Origin: CAVZYN01 sp963779515
GTDB lineage: Bacteria; Pseudomonadota; Alphaproteobacteria; Rhizobiales; Hyphomicrobiaceae
Assembly: GCA_963779515.1 (NCBI GenBank)
Contig: CAVZYN010000006.1
Span: 124,001-188,000 of the forward strand
Direction: 5' to 3'
DNA: 64,000 nt
Every line of letters starts with the position of its first letter. Position 1 is the first letter of the stretch. Below are positions 17,357-26,494 of this stretch, in pieces. Both the position numbers and the translations under genes were made by a program. The notes beneath the pieces were generated by a model, which was not told where the DNA came from, did no database searches, and saw only the letters and a list, made by a program, of their open reading frames with translations.

Positions 17357-18253
17357 TCAATGCTTCGTTTGTGGCGGCTCGACAATGCCGGCCGGCGGCG
17401 GCGGCGCCGCTGTCACCGGTGGAGCAATGGTCGCGGCCGCCTCAGGATGCAACGCCGCATCTTCGGCCAGTTTGTTCTGGAACCGCCGGTAGCTGATCGG
17501 CACCAGCGCCAGATAGGCCAGTACGGCTACCGCCAACGTCGGATACGGGTACGTTACCAAGAAACCGATCAGGCCGGCGACAGCCACAAGCACGGGCAAC
17601 ACCCATTCTCGCTTGATGCGTTCACCCAATAGTTTTCCCGAGAAGGTCGGAATCGTCGACACCAGCAAGAAGGCCATCGTGAGTGTATAGAGCACCGTGA
17701 GGATCGGATACTCGCGCATGAAAGTAATGCCGATGCCGTCGAGATAGAGCGGGAGCAGTACGGTTACCGCACCGGCCGGCGCTGGCATGCCGGTGAAATA
17801 GTTGGACTGCCATTTGGGCTTCTCGACATCGATCATCGCATTGAAGCGGGCGAGTCTAAGCCCCATGCCGCAGGCAAAGACCAGAACCGCGATCCAGCCC
17901 AGGCCTTTGAGAGAGCCGAGCCCCCACGTAAACACGATGATCGCCGGCGCCACACCAAAACTGACGAAATCGGCGAGGCTGTCGAGTTCCGCGCCGAACC
18001 TCGACTGTGCCTTCAGTGCCCGCGCCAAATTTCCATCGACGCCGTCGAGCAAACCCGCCAGTACGACAAGCGCAACCGCCATGTCGTAACGGCCCTCGAC
18101 GGCCATGCGGATCGCCGTCACGCCGGCGCAGAGCGCGAGCAACGTGAAGAAGTTTGGCGCGATCAGCCGGATCGGAATCTTCCGGTGGCGAAAGAGCGGC
18201 CGTCCACGGCGGCGGCGCTCACCATTCTCGAGATTTGGCAGTTCGTGGTCCAC
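17357..18253 (-). CDS. pssA: CDP-diacylglycerol-serine O-phosphatidyltransferase
   Basis: This 298-residue integral membrane enzyme of the CDP-alcohol phosphatidyltransferase family makes phosphatidylserine. The signature DG-x2-(G/A)R-x8-G-x3-D-x3-D is complete in DGVDGNLARALK with RFGAELDSLADF (residues near 83-106). Several hydrophobic segments follow. The GTG start at 18253 is favoured by AAGGAG seven to ten bases before it. It lies 42 bases downstream of the decarboxylase gene, and the two form the usual psd-pssA pair. The Pro-rich cytosolic tail after residue 270 is lineage-variable. With Psd it produces phosphatidylethanolamine. Confidence 0.93.
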   Translation of the reverse strand: MDHELPNLENGERRRRGRPLFRHRKIPIRLIAPNFFTLLALCAGVTAIRMAVEGRYDMAVALVVLAGLLDGVDGNLARALKAQSRFGAELDSLADFVSFGVAPAIIVFTWGLGSLKGLGWIAVLVFACGMGLRLARFNAMIDVEKPKWQSNYFTGMPAPAGAVTVLLPLYLDGIGITFMREYPILTVLYTLTMAFLLVSTIPTFSGKLLGERIKREWVLPVLVAVAGLIGFLVTYPYPTLAVAVLAYLALVPISYRRFQNKLAEDAALHPEAAATIAPPVTAAPPPPAGIVEPPQTKH

Positions 18254-18295
18254 CAGTCATCTCCTTCTTGGAACGGCTCAGTTGACCCAAGACTA

Positions 18296-19009
18296 TCAGT
18301 TTTGACGCGCCGCGCGCTCGGCTTCGTCCGATTTTAAGTCCGCGAGCACCGTCTCACCGCCGATCGCGCGTTGACCGACGGCCACCAGTGCACCCCGTCC
18401 TGGCGGCAAATATGTGTCGACGCGGCTGCCGAATCTGATCAATCCGAACCGCTCGCCAACGCCGACTGTGTCGCCTTCCCGCGAAAAAGTCACGATACGG
18501 CGCGCGATCAGCCCGGCAATCTGCACGACCGCCACTTGCATGCCTCCAGCCATGGTGATCACCAGCGACCGCCGCTCGTTCTCCTCGCTGGCCTTATCCA
18601 GCGCCGCATTGAGAAAGGCACCAGGCACATAGATTGATTTCGAGATCCGTCCCGCAACCGGGCTGCGATTGATATGGACATCGAAGACGGAAAGGAAAAT
18701 CGACACACGGAGCCGCTCCTCCTCGCCGAGCCCCAGCTCCGCGGGCGGCCGCACGCGCTCGAGACTGGAGACCCGCCCGTCGGCGGGCGAAACGACAAGC
18801 CCCTCGCGCAACGGCGTCACGCGCGGCGGATCGCGAAAGAAATAGACGATCCAGGCGGTGATCAGCGCTGCGATCCAGCCGAGGACCGGCAAAAGCAGCC
18901 ACAGGAAAAACGCGACGAGTGCACCAATCGCGATGAACTTGTATCCGTCTTTGTGAACCGGAACGAGGCTATCCGTGATGGTGTCGATTAAACTGTGACG
19001 GTCGGACAC
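18296..19009 (-). CDS. psd: Phosphatidylserine decarboxylase proenzyme
   Basis: This 237-residue protein fits the short, archaeal-type branch of Psd common in alphaproteobacteria. Two hydrophobic segments lie near residues 25-55 and the catalytic domain follows. The self-cleavage site appears as RFGSRVD near residue 200, where the Gly-Ser bond is cut and the Ser becomes the pyruvoyl cofactor. VVSPADGRVSS near 70-80 and the INRSPVAG block are family landmarks. It converts phosphatidylserine to phosphatidylethanolamine in the inner membrane. It is the first gene of the pair with pssA and begins with GTG. Confidence 0.92.
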   Translation of the reverse strand: MSDRHSLIDTITDSLVPVHKDGYKFIAIGALVAFFLWLLLPVLGWIAALITAWIVYFFRDPPRVTPLREGLVVSPADGRVSSLERVRPPAELGLGEEERLRVSIFLSVFDVHINRSPVAGRISKSIYVPGAFLNAALDKASEENERRSLVITMAGGMQVAVVQIAGLIARRIVTFSREGDTVGVGERFGLIRFGSRVDTYLPPGRGALVAVGQRAIGGETVLADLKSDEAERAARQN

Positions 19010-19119
19010 GCGCTGCTCCGGCTGAGGATTGAGTGGTGGCAGTGTGATAGCCAGGATCGTGCCTTGCGCACAAGGCCATAGCGACGCATCGTTTGATTTG
19101 GCCGATTGAAGCGAGGCCC

Positions 19120-20649
19120 CTATTCCAGGGGAACAGCGACAAACCTCAGCTCGCCTTTGCCATCTTCGACCCGCAACAGCACGGCCTTTCGGCCAGCTTT
19201 CTTGACCTTGTCGATGCTCCGCGCCATGTCATCGGCCGATTGCACTGCGTCCTGGGCGACTTCGACGATCACATCGCCGGCCTTGACACCCTTCTTGGCG
19301 GCGGGCGCCTGCGGATCCGCCTCTGTGACGACCACGCCCTTCACCTTTGCATCGATGCTATATTTTTTGCGCAGCTCATCGGTCAGCGGCGCAACCTTGA
19401 GGCCGAACAGATTCGGATCGACCGGTGCCGTCCCGCTGCCTTTGCCTTTCTCGCCCGGCTTGGCCGCCGGCGGTTTCTTGGCATCTTTCTCTTCGTCCTC
19501 GACCAGACGGCCGATCGCCACCTTCAAGCGTTTCCGCTCGTTCTTCCGCAACAGCTCGACTTCGACCTCCTTGCCGATCGGTGCCTGCGCGACCAGTCTC
19601 GGCAACCCACGCATCGTCGACACGTCTTTGCCGTCGAACTTCAGGATGATGTCGCTTTCCGCGATCCCAGCCTTCGCGGCCGGGCTGTTGTCCGTTACGC
19701 CGGCAATGAGCGCACCCGTGTTCTCCTTGATACCCGCCGTCTCGGCGATTTCATCGGTCACCGTCTGAACTCGGACCCCGAGCCAACCGCGCCGCGTTTC
19801 GCCGTGCAGCCGCAGCTGCTCGATCACGACGGTCGCGGTGTCTGCAGGAACCGCGAATCCGATACCGATCGACCCGCCCGTTGGCGAAATGATCGCGGTG
19901 TTCACACCGATTACTTCCCCATCCATGTTGAACAAAGGCCCACCCGAATTGCCTTTATTGATCGACGCATCGGTTTGCAAGTAGTCGTCATAGGGGCCGT
20001 TGAGATCGCGCTGCTTGGCGGAGATGACCCCGACGGTCACTGAGCCTCCAAGGCCAAACGGATTGCCGATAGCCATCACCCAATCGCCGACCTTCATTTT
20101 CTCAGCCGAACCGAACGGCACGGCAAGGAGGGCTTTCTTTCCCGGAGTAACCTTCAGCAACGCCAAGTCGGTTTTGGGATCCCGACCGAGAACCTTGTCG
20201 ACTTTCAGTTTCGAGCCGTCGTTGAAGTTCGCGACGATCTCGTCGGCGCCCTCGATGACGTGGTTGTTGGTGACGATCAGGCCTTCCTTGGCATCGATGA
20301 CGAAGCCGGAGCCGAGCGACGATACTTTGCGGTCGCCTTGCTGACGCCGGCCATCCTTCTTATCGAAAAAATCCTCGAAGAGCTCCTCGAACGGCGACCC
20401 CTTCGGTACCCTGGGCAAGGCTTGTCCGCTCGACCCCTTGACCGTCTGACTGGTCGAGATGTTGACCACCGCATCGATCAGCTTCTCGGCGATGGGCGCC
20501 ACCGACTGCGGGCCGCCCCGCGCCGCCAAAGGATGGCTCTGCGCCACAAGACCACCAGCGACCAGGGCCGCGCTCAACGCGAGCACCAGCGGCCGGACAC
20601 CGTTCACCGGCACATCGGACGTGGTGCGAATGAGCTTCCAAAGGCGCAT
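19120..20649 (-). CDS. Do-family periplasmic serine protease (DegP/HtrA type)
   Basis: This 509-residue envelope protease/chaperone has an N-terminal signal or anchor (hydrophobic residues 18-36). The catalytic triad is complete: His130 in TNNHVIEG, Asp161 in TDLALLKV and Ser235 in NKGNSGGPLF. Two PDZ domains follow, the first around residues 285-375 (GWLGVRVQ) and the second after a Lys/Pro-rich linker at about 425-505. DegP and DegQ cannot be told apart here, so no symbol is given. The gene is downstream of the DsbD-alpha-like gene on the same strand; both work on envelope protein quality, with 105 bases between. Confidence 0.9.
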   Translation of the reverse strand: MRLWKLIRTTSDVPVNGVRPLVLALSAALVAGGLVAQSHPLAARGGPQSVAPIAEKLIDAVVNISTSQTVKGSSGQALPRVPKGSPFEELFEDFFDKKDGRRQQGDRKVSSLGSGFVIDAKEGLIVTNNHVIEGADEIVANFNDGSKLKVDKVLGRDPKTDLALLKVTPGKKALLAVPFGSAEKMKVGDWVMAIGNPFGLGGSVTVGVISAKQRDLNGPYDDYLQTDASINKGNSGGPLFNMDGEVIGVNTAIISPTGGSIGIGFAVPADTATVVIEQLRLHGETRRGWLGVRVQTVTDEIAETAGIKENTGALIAGVTDNSPAAKAGIAESDIILKFDGKDVSTMRGLPRLVAQAPIGKEVEVELLRKNERKRLKVAIGRLVEDEEKDAKKPPAAKPGEKGKGSGTAPVDPNLFGLKVAPLTDELRKKYSIDAKVKGVVVTEADPQAPAAKKGVKAGDVIVEVAQDAVQSADDMARSIDKVKKAGRKAVLLRVEDGKGELRFVAVPLE

Positions 20650-20754
20650 GGGCGCAATCTCCGACCGTGACGGGCTCGCAAGGTCTCTATCCTTCGGCCG
20701 CCAACCCCTCGTTTGTCAACGCACCGGCCGGACCGAGAGAACCGACATCCAGCC

Positions 20755-21600
20755 CTACTGAGCAATCCAAGTCGTTTCCGTTGCTCCGGCCCCATTCACC
20801 AGCGTCAGAACCAGCGGCTTGCCCACCAAACCGGCAAAATCAGCCGCTGCAACCGGGATGCGGAACTCGGCGATCCCATTTTTCGGCACAATTCCGTCGG
20901 GCGAGGCGATGTAGGAGCCATCGGGCGTTTCGACGAAGATATCGACGGGCTTCGAGGCATCGACCGCCGACACGGTCAGGAGCAGGGCGCCCGCGGTGCT
21001 GCGAACGGACGTTACCAAAGGATCGCCGGGGCGACGCTTGTCGCCGGGACGCGGCACCTGCGCGAGCGCCACCCCGAGCGCCGGGATCGAAGGTGGCGCC
21101 GAAGCCGACGGCGGCAAGTCCAGCGTCAGTTTCGCCTCGACGGGCACGCAGATATCGAGGCAAACGCCGTATTCCATGGTCACGGCCAGTTTGACAGGCC
21201 GCGCGGGATCTTTCGCGCGGACTTCGACCGGCATCACGACGCTGGACATGTAGCCGATCGCAACACCGCTCTTGTCTTTGATACGCGTTGGCGCCGGGTA
21301 GAGCACGCGTGCATCCGCCAGATTCTCCGAGCCTGCCCAGTCGAACGCCGGTGGCACGCCTGAATCGCCCGGCATGCGCCAGTACGTCTTCCATTTCGGC
21401 GCCATGATGATTTCAATGCCCGCGAGGATTACGCCCGGCTCGGTCACGCCCGCGACCGTCCCACCAATCAGTCGCACCCGCGACTGCGGCGACGTCACCC
21501 AAGGAGACGTTAGTCCTGCCGTTTGAGCGGAGCTGGGTCCGATGGAACCGGTCAGAGCCATCAACGTGGTGAAGACAATACAAACAGCAGATCGTGTCAC
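20755..21600 (-). CDS. Secreted DsbD-alpha-domain-like protein
   Basis: This 281-residue protein has a signal peptide (residues 1-25, ending PSSAQ) and a domain like the N-terminal alpha domain of the thiol-reductase DsbD. The cysteine pair is in YGVCLDICVPVEA (CxxxC spacing), preceded by WKTYWRMPGDSGVPP, a typical landmark. The transmembrane and thioredoxin parts of DsbD are absent, as in stand-alone relatives frequent in alphaproteobacteria. It probably accepts electrons from a separate membrane reductase and passes them to periplasmic thiol proteins; partner unknown. It is divergent from yqgE. The leader between the two genes holds a sequence resembling the sRNA core. Confidence 0.75.
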   Translation of the reverse strand: MTRSAVCIVFTTLMALTGSIGPSSAQTAGLTSPWVTSPQSRVRLIGGTVAGVTEPGVILAGIEIIMAPKWKTYWRMPGDSGVPPAFDWAGSENLADARVLYPAPTRIKDKSGVAIGYMSSVVMPVEVRAKDPARPVKLAVTMEYGVCLDICVPVEAKLTLDLPPSASAPPSIPALGVALAQVPRPGDKRRPGDPLVTSVRSTAGALLLTVSAVDASKPVDIFVETPDGSYIASPDGIVPKNGIAEFRIPVAAADFAGLVGKPLVLTLVNGAGATETTWIAQ

Positions 21601-21653
21601 GGACGAACTCCAGCAAGGGTCCTAAAGTGTCGCACCTCGAAGTCATCACGACA

Positions 21654-21690
21654 ACTCAAGTCTAGGCGAGAAAGCCCAAACATCGGGACA
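21654..21690 (-). other. sRNA-core-like motif in the leader of the DsbD-alpha-like gene
   Basis: The minus-strand sequence TTTGGGCTTTCTCGCCTAG followed by ACTTGAG closely matches the sRNA core TTGGGCGTTTCCTCCCTAG plus ACTTGGG. Unlike the copies at 621 and 1004 it lacks a convincing T-tailed terminator; the hairpin after it is weak and rich in G-U pairs. It ends about 55 bases before the downstream start codon, so it would be in a 5' leader. It may be a diverged third copy, a leader element, or chance. Confidence 0.35.
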
Positions 21691-21735
21691 ATCTCGGGCC
21701 TTCACAGAGGGGCCAAGGTAGGGCAGTCTCCACAG

Positions 21736-22353
21736 ATGAAAACGACCAAGAAAACGCGTCGGCGATCCGTTGAACGGCGCTTCCTGGATGGGCAGTTGCT
21801 GATAGCGATGCCAACCATGAGCGACAAGCGGTTCGCGCGTTCCGTGATCTACATGTGCGCCCACTCCAGCGATGGCGCCATGGGCTTGATCATCAATCAA
21901 CGCAAGCGCGATCTCAATTTCTCGGCTCTGCTCGAGCAGTTGGACATCGTAAAGACCGAAAAAGCGATGAAGATGCCGCCGGAGTTGCTGGACATGAACG
22001 TCCAGATCGGTGGCCCCGTGGCAACGCGCCAGGGCTTCGTGTTGCACTCGGACGACTACTTCGCCAACGACGCAACGCTGCCGATCGACAGCAACATTTG
22101 CCTGACCGCCACCATCGACATTCTGAAGGCCATTGCTGCGGGCAAAGGCCCCGACCGCATGATGCTGGCGCTTGGCTACGCGAGCTGGCGCGCCGGTCAG
22201 CTCGAAAGCGAAATCCAGGGCAACGGCTGGCTCAATTGCCCCGCCGATCCGGACCTGATCTTCGACCGCAATCTCGAGTTCAAGTATGATCGCGCCATGT
22301 CGAAGCTCGGTATCGACCCATCGCACTTCGTGTCCGAGGCGGGCCACGCCTGA
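21736..22353 (+). CDS. YqgE/AlgH family protein
   Basis: This 205-residue protein belongs to the UPF0301/DUF179 family. The block FLDGQLLIAMPTMSDKRFARSVIYMCAH, with SDGAMGLIINQ after it, matches the family N-terminus. ALGYASWRAGQLESEI near residue 150 is its most conserved part. Function is not settled: in Pseudomonas AlgH is tied to alginate and quorum regulation, and no catalytic residues are established. The N-terminus has a basic extension (KKTRRRSVERR). ATG 21736 was preferred to a longer upstream frame because that frame runs over the sRNA-like motif. It is convergent with the GGDEF/EAL gene; the stops are only six bases apart. Confidence 0.82.
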   Translation: MKTTKKTRRRSVERRFLDGQLLIAMPTMSDKRFARSVIYMCAHSSDGAMGLIINQRKRDLNFSALLEQLDIVKTEKAMKMPPELLDMNVQIGGPVATRQGFVLHSDDYFANDATLPIDSNICLTATIDILKAIAAGKGPDRMMLALGYASWRAGQLESEIQGNGWLNCPADPDLIFDRNLEFKYDRAMSKLGIDPSHFVSEAGHA

Positions 22354-22359
22354 CGGCCC

Positions 22360-25300
22360 CTACTCCGCCGCCGGCTTTCGGCGCTCCTGCAGCTGGCGCG
22401 GGTCATTCGGATCTGCGGCCGGCCCAGCCGCACCCGATTGATCGGTCGCATTGACGCTGCCAGCAAGCCGCGCAAGGCTCGCCGCGATCGCTGGCGGCAA
22501 CGTCGCGAGATTGACTGGCCGCTGCGGCATGGGTTCACGCATAGGCGGCGGTGGCGATGCCATGCGCGCAATTGGCTGCGCCACCGGCGGCTGACGCATT
22601 GGCGGCAGCGGTGGCGCACTCGGCGGTGGCCGCGTCACCGGACGTGCACTGGCAGCCAAGGGAGCCGTGGGCGTTTGAGCCGCGGGTTGAGCGATCTTCG
22701 GCGCCGGCGGCCGCAAACGTACCGTTTTCATCGGGCTTGCCACCTTGGGACTGTCAGCGGCAGCACTGGTGTTACCAGCTTCTTTTGCCGCTCGCTTGCC
22801 CATGAGCAGCTTCGAGAGCTTGCCTTCGACTGTGGTGACGGGTTGATCTGCCGCCACGTCCGCGGGCATCGGCCGCAACCGCGAGCGGAACAGCCCGCCG
22901 ACGCCGCGGCGGCGATTGGCAGAGCGCCGCTCACTACGCACGGCCTGCAGCGCTTCCCGCTGTCCGGCCGGAACGCCATAGAGAAATCCTTGCGCGTATT
23001 CGCAACCGATCGACCGCAGGAAATTGACGTCGCCGTCGATTTCCACGCCTTCCGCCACCACCTTTTTGCCAAGCTCATGCGCGAGCGCCACGATCGAGCG
23101 CATGATCGTCGAGCCAGATGCGTTCTCGGCGCTGCCGTGCACCAGGGCCCGGTCAACCTTGATGGTATCGAACGGGAACCGCTGCAAATAGGAGAGCGAG
23201 GAGTAGCCAGTGCCAAAATCGTCGAGCGAAAGCCCGGCACCGGCACCGGCGAGTTGGTCCAGCATCGCTGTTGCCTGCTCCGGATTGTCCATCACCAGCG
23301 TCTCGGTGATCTCCAGCCGCAACGCGCCTTTCGGAAGGATCGAGCGTCCGATGATGTGCCGGATTTCATTGATCAAGTCGGGCCGGAACAACTGCCGGCT
23401 CGAGATGTTGACGCTGACAAAGATCGGCGATTCCGGCCGCCGGAACTCCTTGTTCCAGCGCTGTGCATCTTGCACCGCACGGCGCAGAACATAGGCCCCG
23501 AGTTTGACGATCAGATCAGACTCTTCCGCGATCGGCACGAAATCCGCCGGATTGAGAAGCCCAAGCTTTGGATGCTCCCAGCGCACCAGCGCCTCGAACC
23601 CCGCCAACTCCTCGGTCGGCAAATAGATGATCGGCTGATAAAGCAGCTTCAGCTGGCCCTTGTCTATTGCTTGGCGAAGCTCGCTTTCGACGGCGATCCG
23701 GGCATCCTTGTCCGCAAGCATCTCGGGCTTGAACAGTTCGATACGGTCCGAGCCACCACGCTTGGCCCGATAGAGGGCGATTTCCGCATGCCGCAGCAAG
23801 TCGGCCGGATCAGCCGACGGCCCATCATAAACCGCCATTCCGATTGTGCCTGTCAGCACAATCTCCTGTCCGGCGATCACAATGGGCGAACGAAGCACCC
23901 GGCGCAAATCATCTGCAAAATTAGCAAGCTGCCGCGGATCCTGTTCCCTCAACAGCAGGATCGCGAACTGATCGCCACCGATCCGTGCCAGCGTGTCTTG
24001 CGGCGACGTCACGTGATGGGCGAGCTTGCGCGCAACCGACACCAGCAAACTATCGCCGATATAGAGGCCATACGAGCTATTGACGCTCTTGAACCGGTCG
24101 ATATCGATCAGGATCACCGTGGGATGGACCAGCGGTTCCGACCGCGCCCGCGCCGTGGCCACTCGCAACCGGTCGAGGAACAATTCCCGGTTTGGCAGCG
24201 TCGTCAGGCCATCATGCACCGAACTATGCATGAGCCGCTCGGCGGCATGTTTCGCACTCGTGATATCGCGCACCAACCCGACGCACGATACGCCGCGCCG
24301 GTCGGCAGACGCCTCGCTCATCGCTTCGATCTCGAACCAGCGATAGTGGCTGTCGGCGCCGCGCATCCGGAATTCGGCGTGAAGATGCCCAGTACTCCGC
24401 TCTCTCAGCGTCTGCAACTGGCCGAGGAACCGCTCCCGATCCGCCGCATACATATGCCGGACAAAATCCTCGACCTTGGTCGAGAGTTCGCCGGGCGCCA
24501 AGCCGAGTGTCTGCTCCATGACGTGCCCAACATGGATTTCATTGCGGCGCCCGCTCCATTGGAACACGCTGGCGCCCGTCGCATCCAACGCTTTTGCACG
24601 CTGCCGCAACTCATCCGGCGCCATATCGTAGGAGGGTTCCATGGAGTGGAATGCGTACTGCGTGACAGTAAAGCCAATCAGCACCACGAGCAGGACCAAA
24701 CCGGATATCAAGCCGACGATCACATGCTCGCCCGTCAGTCGCCCCGTCGCGGCCAACGCCGCGCCGAAGAGCCAGACGCCGAACAGAATCCAGATGGGAA
24801 CGAGCGACAGCGCCCGGTCTTGCCCCCTGAGCACAAGAAACGCAGTCAAGGACATCGATACGACACCAATGACGCCAAACGAGAACCGCGCAAACGTCGC
24901 CGCAAGGTAGGGATCGATGAACGCGACCGCGATCAGCAGTGTTTGCACTCCGAGCCAGAACGCGAACACGAGCCTGATCAGACGGTGCCAGTAGTTGATC
25001 CTGAGAAAGACGAAGACGAACCACAGCAGCGACGCGGCCATGGCTGCCTCGCCCGCGGCACGGTACTGCGCGTTGTCTTCCGGACGGACGCTGAAGACCT
25101 TGTGCCAAAACCCAAAGTCGACGCAGAGGTACGCGAGCACACACCACGTGAATGCGGCAGCCGCGGGGAACATGACTTTGTGGCTGGCGGCGAAGACCGC
25201 GGTGAGAAACACCGCCAGCAGCCCGGTGACGCCAAGCATCATGCCGTTGAACAATTGCCGGTCGCGCGTACGAACTTCGTATTCTGCCGCCGACCAGAGA

Positions 25301-25872
25301 TAGAGCCGCACGGAGCGATCCGAGGCGAGTTCGACTGCATAGGTGACGGTCTGGCCAGGCTCGAGCGTCAGCCTGAAAATGTCGGCGCGATCACTCTTGA
25401 CCCGATCCGGAATGAAGCCAACCGAAGGCGTGACCTTGTCCAGTCGCCGCGCATCGATTTCCGGCCAAATAATTCCCGACCCGATCAGATTGTAACGGTC
25501 GGCAACCAGCAGCCGTTCCACCGGCTTGTCGAGCGGATTGCGCAGCGCGAAAACGAACCAGTTCGGCCGCGTGCCTTGAATCTCGGCTGGCACCGAAAGC
25601 CGGTTGGTCGATCCGTCGGCCGCCGGCGCCGTTTCAATGCTGAGCGTATCGCCGCTTGCCGGATAATAGTCTCCGAGCAGTGTAATCTCCACACGATCGG
25701 CGGCCGGATTGACCTCAATGGCCTTCAGGGCCTGGGCCGGCGCCGCAGTGGCAATCGTCAGGACAACCGCAATGCCGATCGAGAGCCCGATCGAGAGAAC
25801 GCACGCCAGTACGCCGCGCAGCCAGCGAGCGGAACGGCGCGAAACGTCGTTGGCCATAGCCATGCGCGTCAT
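22360..25872 (-). CDS. Membrane PAS-GGDEF-EAL protein, probable c-di-GMP phosphodiesterase
   Basis: This 1170-residue protein starts with a signal/anchor (15-48), a periplasmic region (50-205) and about seven transmembrane segments (207-405). A PAS-like domain (425-540), GGDEF (550-715), EAL (725-985) and a Pro-rich disordered tail follow. The cyclase motif is GGDQF at 632-636, so the acidic fourth residue is lost and cyclase activity is unlikely. The EAL side is intact: Glu760 in EALVRW, Asn in VNISSRQL, Glu in LEITET, DDFGTGYSS, Lys in TIKVD, Glu in VAEGVE and Gln in YAQGF. Its start ATG overlaps the stop of the acetyltransferase frame by four bases. It would degrade c-di-GMP in response to an envelope signal. 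Confidence 0.85.
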   Translation of the reverse strand: MTRMAMANDVSRRSARWLRGVLACVLSIGLSIGIAVVLTIATAAPAQALKAIEVNPAADRVEITLLGDYYPASGDTLSIETAPAADGSTNRLSVPAEIQGTRPNWFVFALRNPLDKPVERLLVADRYNLIGSGIIWPEIDARRLDKVTPSVGFIPDRVKSDRADIFRLTLEPGQTVTYAVELASDRSVRLYLWSAAEYEVRTRDRQLFNGMMLGVTGLLAVFLTAVFAASHKVMFPAAAAFTWCVLAYLCVDFGFWHKVFSVRPEDNAQYRAAGEAAMAASLLWFVFVFLRINYWHRLIRLVFAFWLGVQTLLIAVAFIDPYLAATFARFSFGVIGVVSMSLTAFLVLRGQDRALSLVPIWILFGVWLFGAALAATGRLTGEHVIVGLISGLVLLVVLIGFTVTQYAFHSMEPSYDMAPDELRQRAKALDATGASVFQWSGRRNEIHVGHVMEQTLGLAPGELSTKVEDFVRHMYAADRERFLGQLQTLRERSTGHLHAEFRMRGADSHYRWFEIEAMSEASADRRGVSCVGLVRDITSAKHAAERLMHSSVHDGLTTLPNRELFLDRLRVATARARSEPLVHPTVILIDIDRFKSVNSSYGLYIGDSLLVSVARKLAHHVTSPQDTLARIGGDQFAILLLREQDPRQLANFADDLRRVLRSPIVIAGQEIVLTGTIGMAVYDGPSADPADLLRHAEIALYRAKRGGSDRIELFKPEMLADKDARIAVESELRQAIDKGQLKLLYQPIIYLPTEELAGFEALVRWEHPKLGLLNPADFVPIAEESDLIVKLGAYVLRRAVQDAQRWNKEFRRPESPIFVSVNISSRQLFRPDLINEIRHIIGRSILPKGALRLEITETLVMDNPEQATAMLDQLAGAGAGLSLDDFGTGYSSLSYLQRFPFDTIKVDRALVHGSAENASGSTIMRSIVALAHELGKKVVAEGVEIDGDVNFLRSIGCEYAQGFLYGVPAGQREALQAVRSERRSANRRRGVGGLFRSRLRPMPADVAADQPVTTVEGKLSKLLMGKRAAKEAGNTSAAADSPKVASPMKTVRLRPPAPKIAQPAAQTPTAPLAASARPVTRPPPSAPPLPPMRQPPVAQPIARMASPPPPMREPMPQRPVNLATLPPAIAASLARLAGSVNATDQSGAAGPAADPNDPRQLQERRKPAAE

Positions 25873-26475
25873 GAGCTGCACCTGGCCTCCACCCGCGGAT
25901 CGTCCTCCAAAAGCGCGAACAACAGATGGTCCTGCCAGACGCCATTGATCTTGAGGTGACGCCGCGCGACGCCCTCCTGAACGAAACCGGCCTTTTCGAG
26001 GAACTCGGCGCGAGCCCGCATTGTGCGGCAAGCACGCCGCCTCGATCCGGTGCAGACGCAAGGTCTCGAACGCAAACGGCACCACAGCGCGCACCGCTTC
26101 CGTCATCAGCCCGCGCCCGCTGAAGGACGCACCGGCCCAATAGCCAAGTGCTGCCGCCTGTGCCACGCCACGCCGCACGTTGGATAACGTGAGCGCGCCA
26201 ATGAGCGCATCCGTCGACGTCTCGAACACGAAGAAGGCGTAGCCCGTGTCTTCACGGCTATCGCGGGCGTAGAATCGTATCCGCCGGCGGAACGCCGCCC
26301 GCGACAGCTCATCACACGCCCACTGCGGTTCCCAGGGTACAAGATGTTCCCGGCTTACGCCGCGAAGCTGGGCCCAGGCCTCGTGGTCGGAGAGTACCGG
26401 CGGACGCAAGACAACGCCGTGGCCAACGACCTCGGCGTCGAATTCCTGCGTGGCTGGTAGTCTCAGAAACGCCAT
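25869..26475 (-). pseudogene. GNAT acetyltransferase (RimJ-like), frameshifted
   Basis: The frame from ATG 26475 (ribosome site GAGGGACGGG) encodes a GNAT acetyltransferase like RimJ, which acetylates N-termini of ribosomal proteins. VVLRPPVLSDHEAW, LIGALTLSNVRRG and LHRIEAACLPHNAGSRRV are all in order. After that Val the expected LEKAGF continues in another frame, ending EDDPRVEARCSS at TGA 25869. One extra C in GTTCCTCG (about 25997-26003) explains the switch. As given, the first frame reads on into the GGDEF/EAL gene as one fused 1392-residue chain. Either a recent mutation or a sequencing error is possible. Repaired, the gene would have about 201 residues and overlap the next start by ATGA. 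Confidence 0.75.
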
Positions 26476-26494
26476 CCCGTCCCTCTGCGTCTCG

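Noticed and set aside
22438..25959. A plus-strand open frame of 1173 codons
   Set aside because: It lies fully antisense to the PAS-GGDEF-EAL gene, is Arg/Gln/His-rich and has no family motif; it reflects codon bias of the real gene.
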